A DNA stretch of 5,873 bases from Planctomycetales bacterium (GTDB taxonomy: Bacteria > Planctomycetota > Phycisphaerae > SM23-33). The DNA lies in NCBI GenBank assembly GCA_030592655.1, contig JAUVIQ010000184.1, positions 1 through 5,873 on the forward strand, in the 5' to 3' direction. The translations under genes were made by a program, and so were the position numbers. Each line of letters starts with the position of its first letter. Position 1 is the stretch's first letter. The notes beneath the pieces are model-generated. The model was given only the letters and a program-made list of their open reading frames with translations. It was not told the origin of the DNA and did not search any database. Positions 5,542 to 5,873 of this stretch are shown in pieces.

Positions 5542-5664
5542 TGTTGCTGTGTCAAGCGACAAAGGTCTAGATTACCTTTCCCGGAGGTGAATTCTCAGCC
5601 CTGACGCGAGCAGCAAAATGCTCCGAGACAAAGGCGACGGATCGCTTTATTGCTTCAGCGGAAC
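5542..5664. other. Spacer without an identifiable gene
   Basis: This stretch sits between the zinc-ribbon remnant and the IS630 end. The only open frame of note is a plus-strand run from about 5569 to 5678, with residues such as FPGGEFSALTRAAKC and ending ELERFT before TAA. It has no start codon or Shine-Dalgarno and matches nothing I recognise. It is probably degraded accessory DNA. Confidence 0.4.
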
Positions 5665-5682
5665 TAGAGCGTTTTACATAAA
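5665..5682 (-). mobile_element. Possible IS630-type element end next to a TA target
   Basis: IS630-family elements insert at TA dinucleotides and end a few tens of bases after the transposase stop. A TA at 5665-5666, followed by GAGCGTTTTACATA (5667-5680), lies right after the transposase stop codon and could be the target and the terminal repeat. The partner end is outside the window, so the boundary cannot be confirmed. Confidence 0.3.
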
Positions 5683-5873
5683 TCATGTCGTATATCCGCA
5701 GTGGGTAACCCAGCCGAGGAGATCGGTGGTATCGACTCGATCAAGGGCGATTCGGATGGCCTCGACGAGGCCATCGAAGCTGCGGGCAGCGATGGATCGA
5801 AGAACCTGTTTGACCTTTGACCACATGTTTTCGATCGGATTGAAGTCGGGGCTATAGGGCGGCAGGTACCAGA
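5683..5873 (-). CDS. IS630-family transposase, C-terminal part (runs off the right edge)
   Basis: The minus-strand frame from 5871 to the TGA stop at 5685-5683 encodes 62 residues of a DDE transposase C-terminus. It begins WYLPPYSPDFNPIENMW: the LPPYSPDxNPIE block is the hallmark of IS630/Tc1-type transposases, and its glutamate is the third catalytic residue of the DDE triad. It continues SKVKQVLR, then a helical stretch, and ends GWVTHCGY, the usual C-terminal motif of this family. The visible part has no stop or frameshift. The first two catalytic aspartates lie beyond the window, so whether the element is active is unknown. It points toward folP and the other genes and is probably unrelated to them. 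Confidence 0.92.
   Translation of the reverse strand, partial: WYLPPYSPDFNPIENMWSKVKQVLRSIAARSFDGLVEAIRIALDRVDTTDLLGWVTHCGYTT

Noticed and set aside
5618..5857. Plus-strand open frame of 79 codons
   Set aside because: It is antisense to the IS630 transposase C-terminus, which carries the LPPYSPDxNPIE motif on the minus strand.

Overview
The window looks like a bacterial chromosomal housekeeping segment of moderately high GC, flanked on both sides by mobile-element debris. Every intact gene is on the minus strand, so in transcription order (right to left) it reads: folP (dihydropteroate synthase), cdaA (membrane diadenylate cyclase), cdaR (YbbR-type partner of CdaA), proA (gamma-glutamyl phosphate reductase), and an unrecognised 208-residue ORF. 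None of the intact genes has a convincing Shine-Dalgarno sequence. Three of them (folP, cdaA, proA) have a TANAAT box 6-7 nt before the start codon, which suggests leaderless transcripts. This, the variant CdaA motif and the style of the repeats would fit a planctomycete-like (PVC) or other deep-branching Gram-negative lineage. That placement is an inference and weakly supported.

Left edge (1-262): there is no gene here. It holds a perfect 17-bp-stem inverted repeat, two copies of a 25-bp-period direct repeat that resembles the multiple end repeats of IS21-type insertion sequences, and three tandem GC hairpins that could terminate minus-strand transcription from the ORF and proA. Centre (263-4200): ORF, proA and the cdaA-cdaR pair. 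Intergenic 4201-4385: a bulged hairpin, a GATTACAC direct and inverted repeat, and a branched GC-rich inverted-repeat structure ending in a T6 run on the plus strand, which is the opposite orientation to the genes.

Right edge (4386-5873): folP behind a near-consensus sigma70-type promoter (TTGTCA-N17-TAGAAT). Upstream of it lies a graveyard: the C-terminal half of an XRE-type helix-turn-helix regulator on the minus strand abuts and overlaps a NrdR-like zinc-ribbon remnant on the plus strand. Then comes the C-terminal end of an IS630-family transposase that runs off the window.

Functionally, CdaA makes c-di-AMP, the second messenger that in other bacteria controls potassium and osmolyte balance, and CdaR is its membrane partner. 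ProA makes the proline precursor glutamate-5-semialdehyde, and FolP makes dihydropteroate for folate. Putting cdaAR between folP and proA differs from the cdaA-cdaR-glmM order of Firmicutes. A link between c-di-AMP and proline through this neighbourhood is only a suggestion. I found no clear new defence or effector system. The best leads are the leaderless promoter pattern, the altered DGA motif of CdaA, and the unknown ORF.
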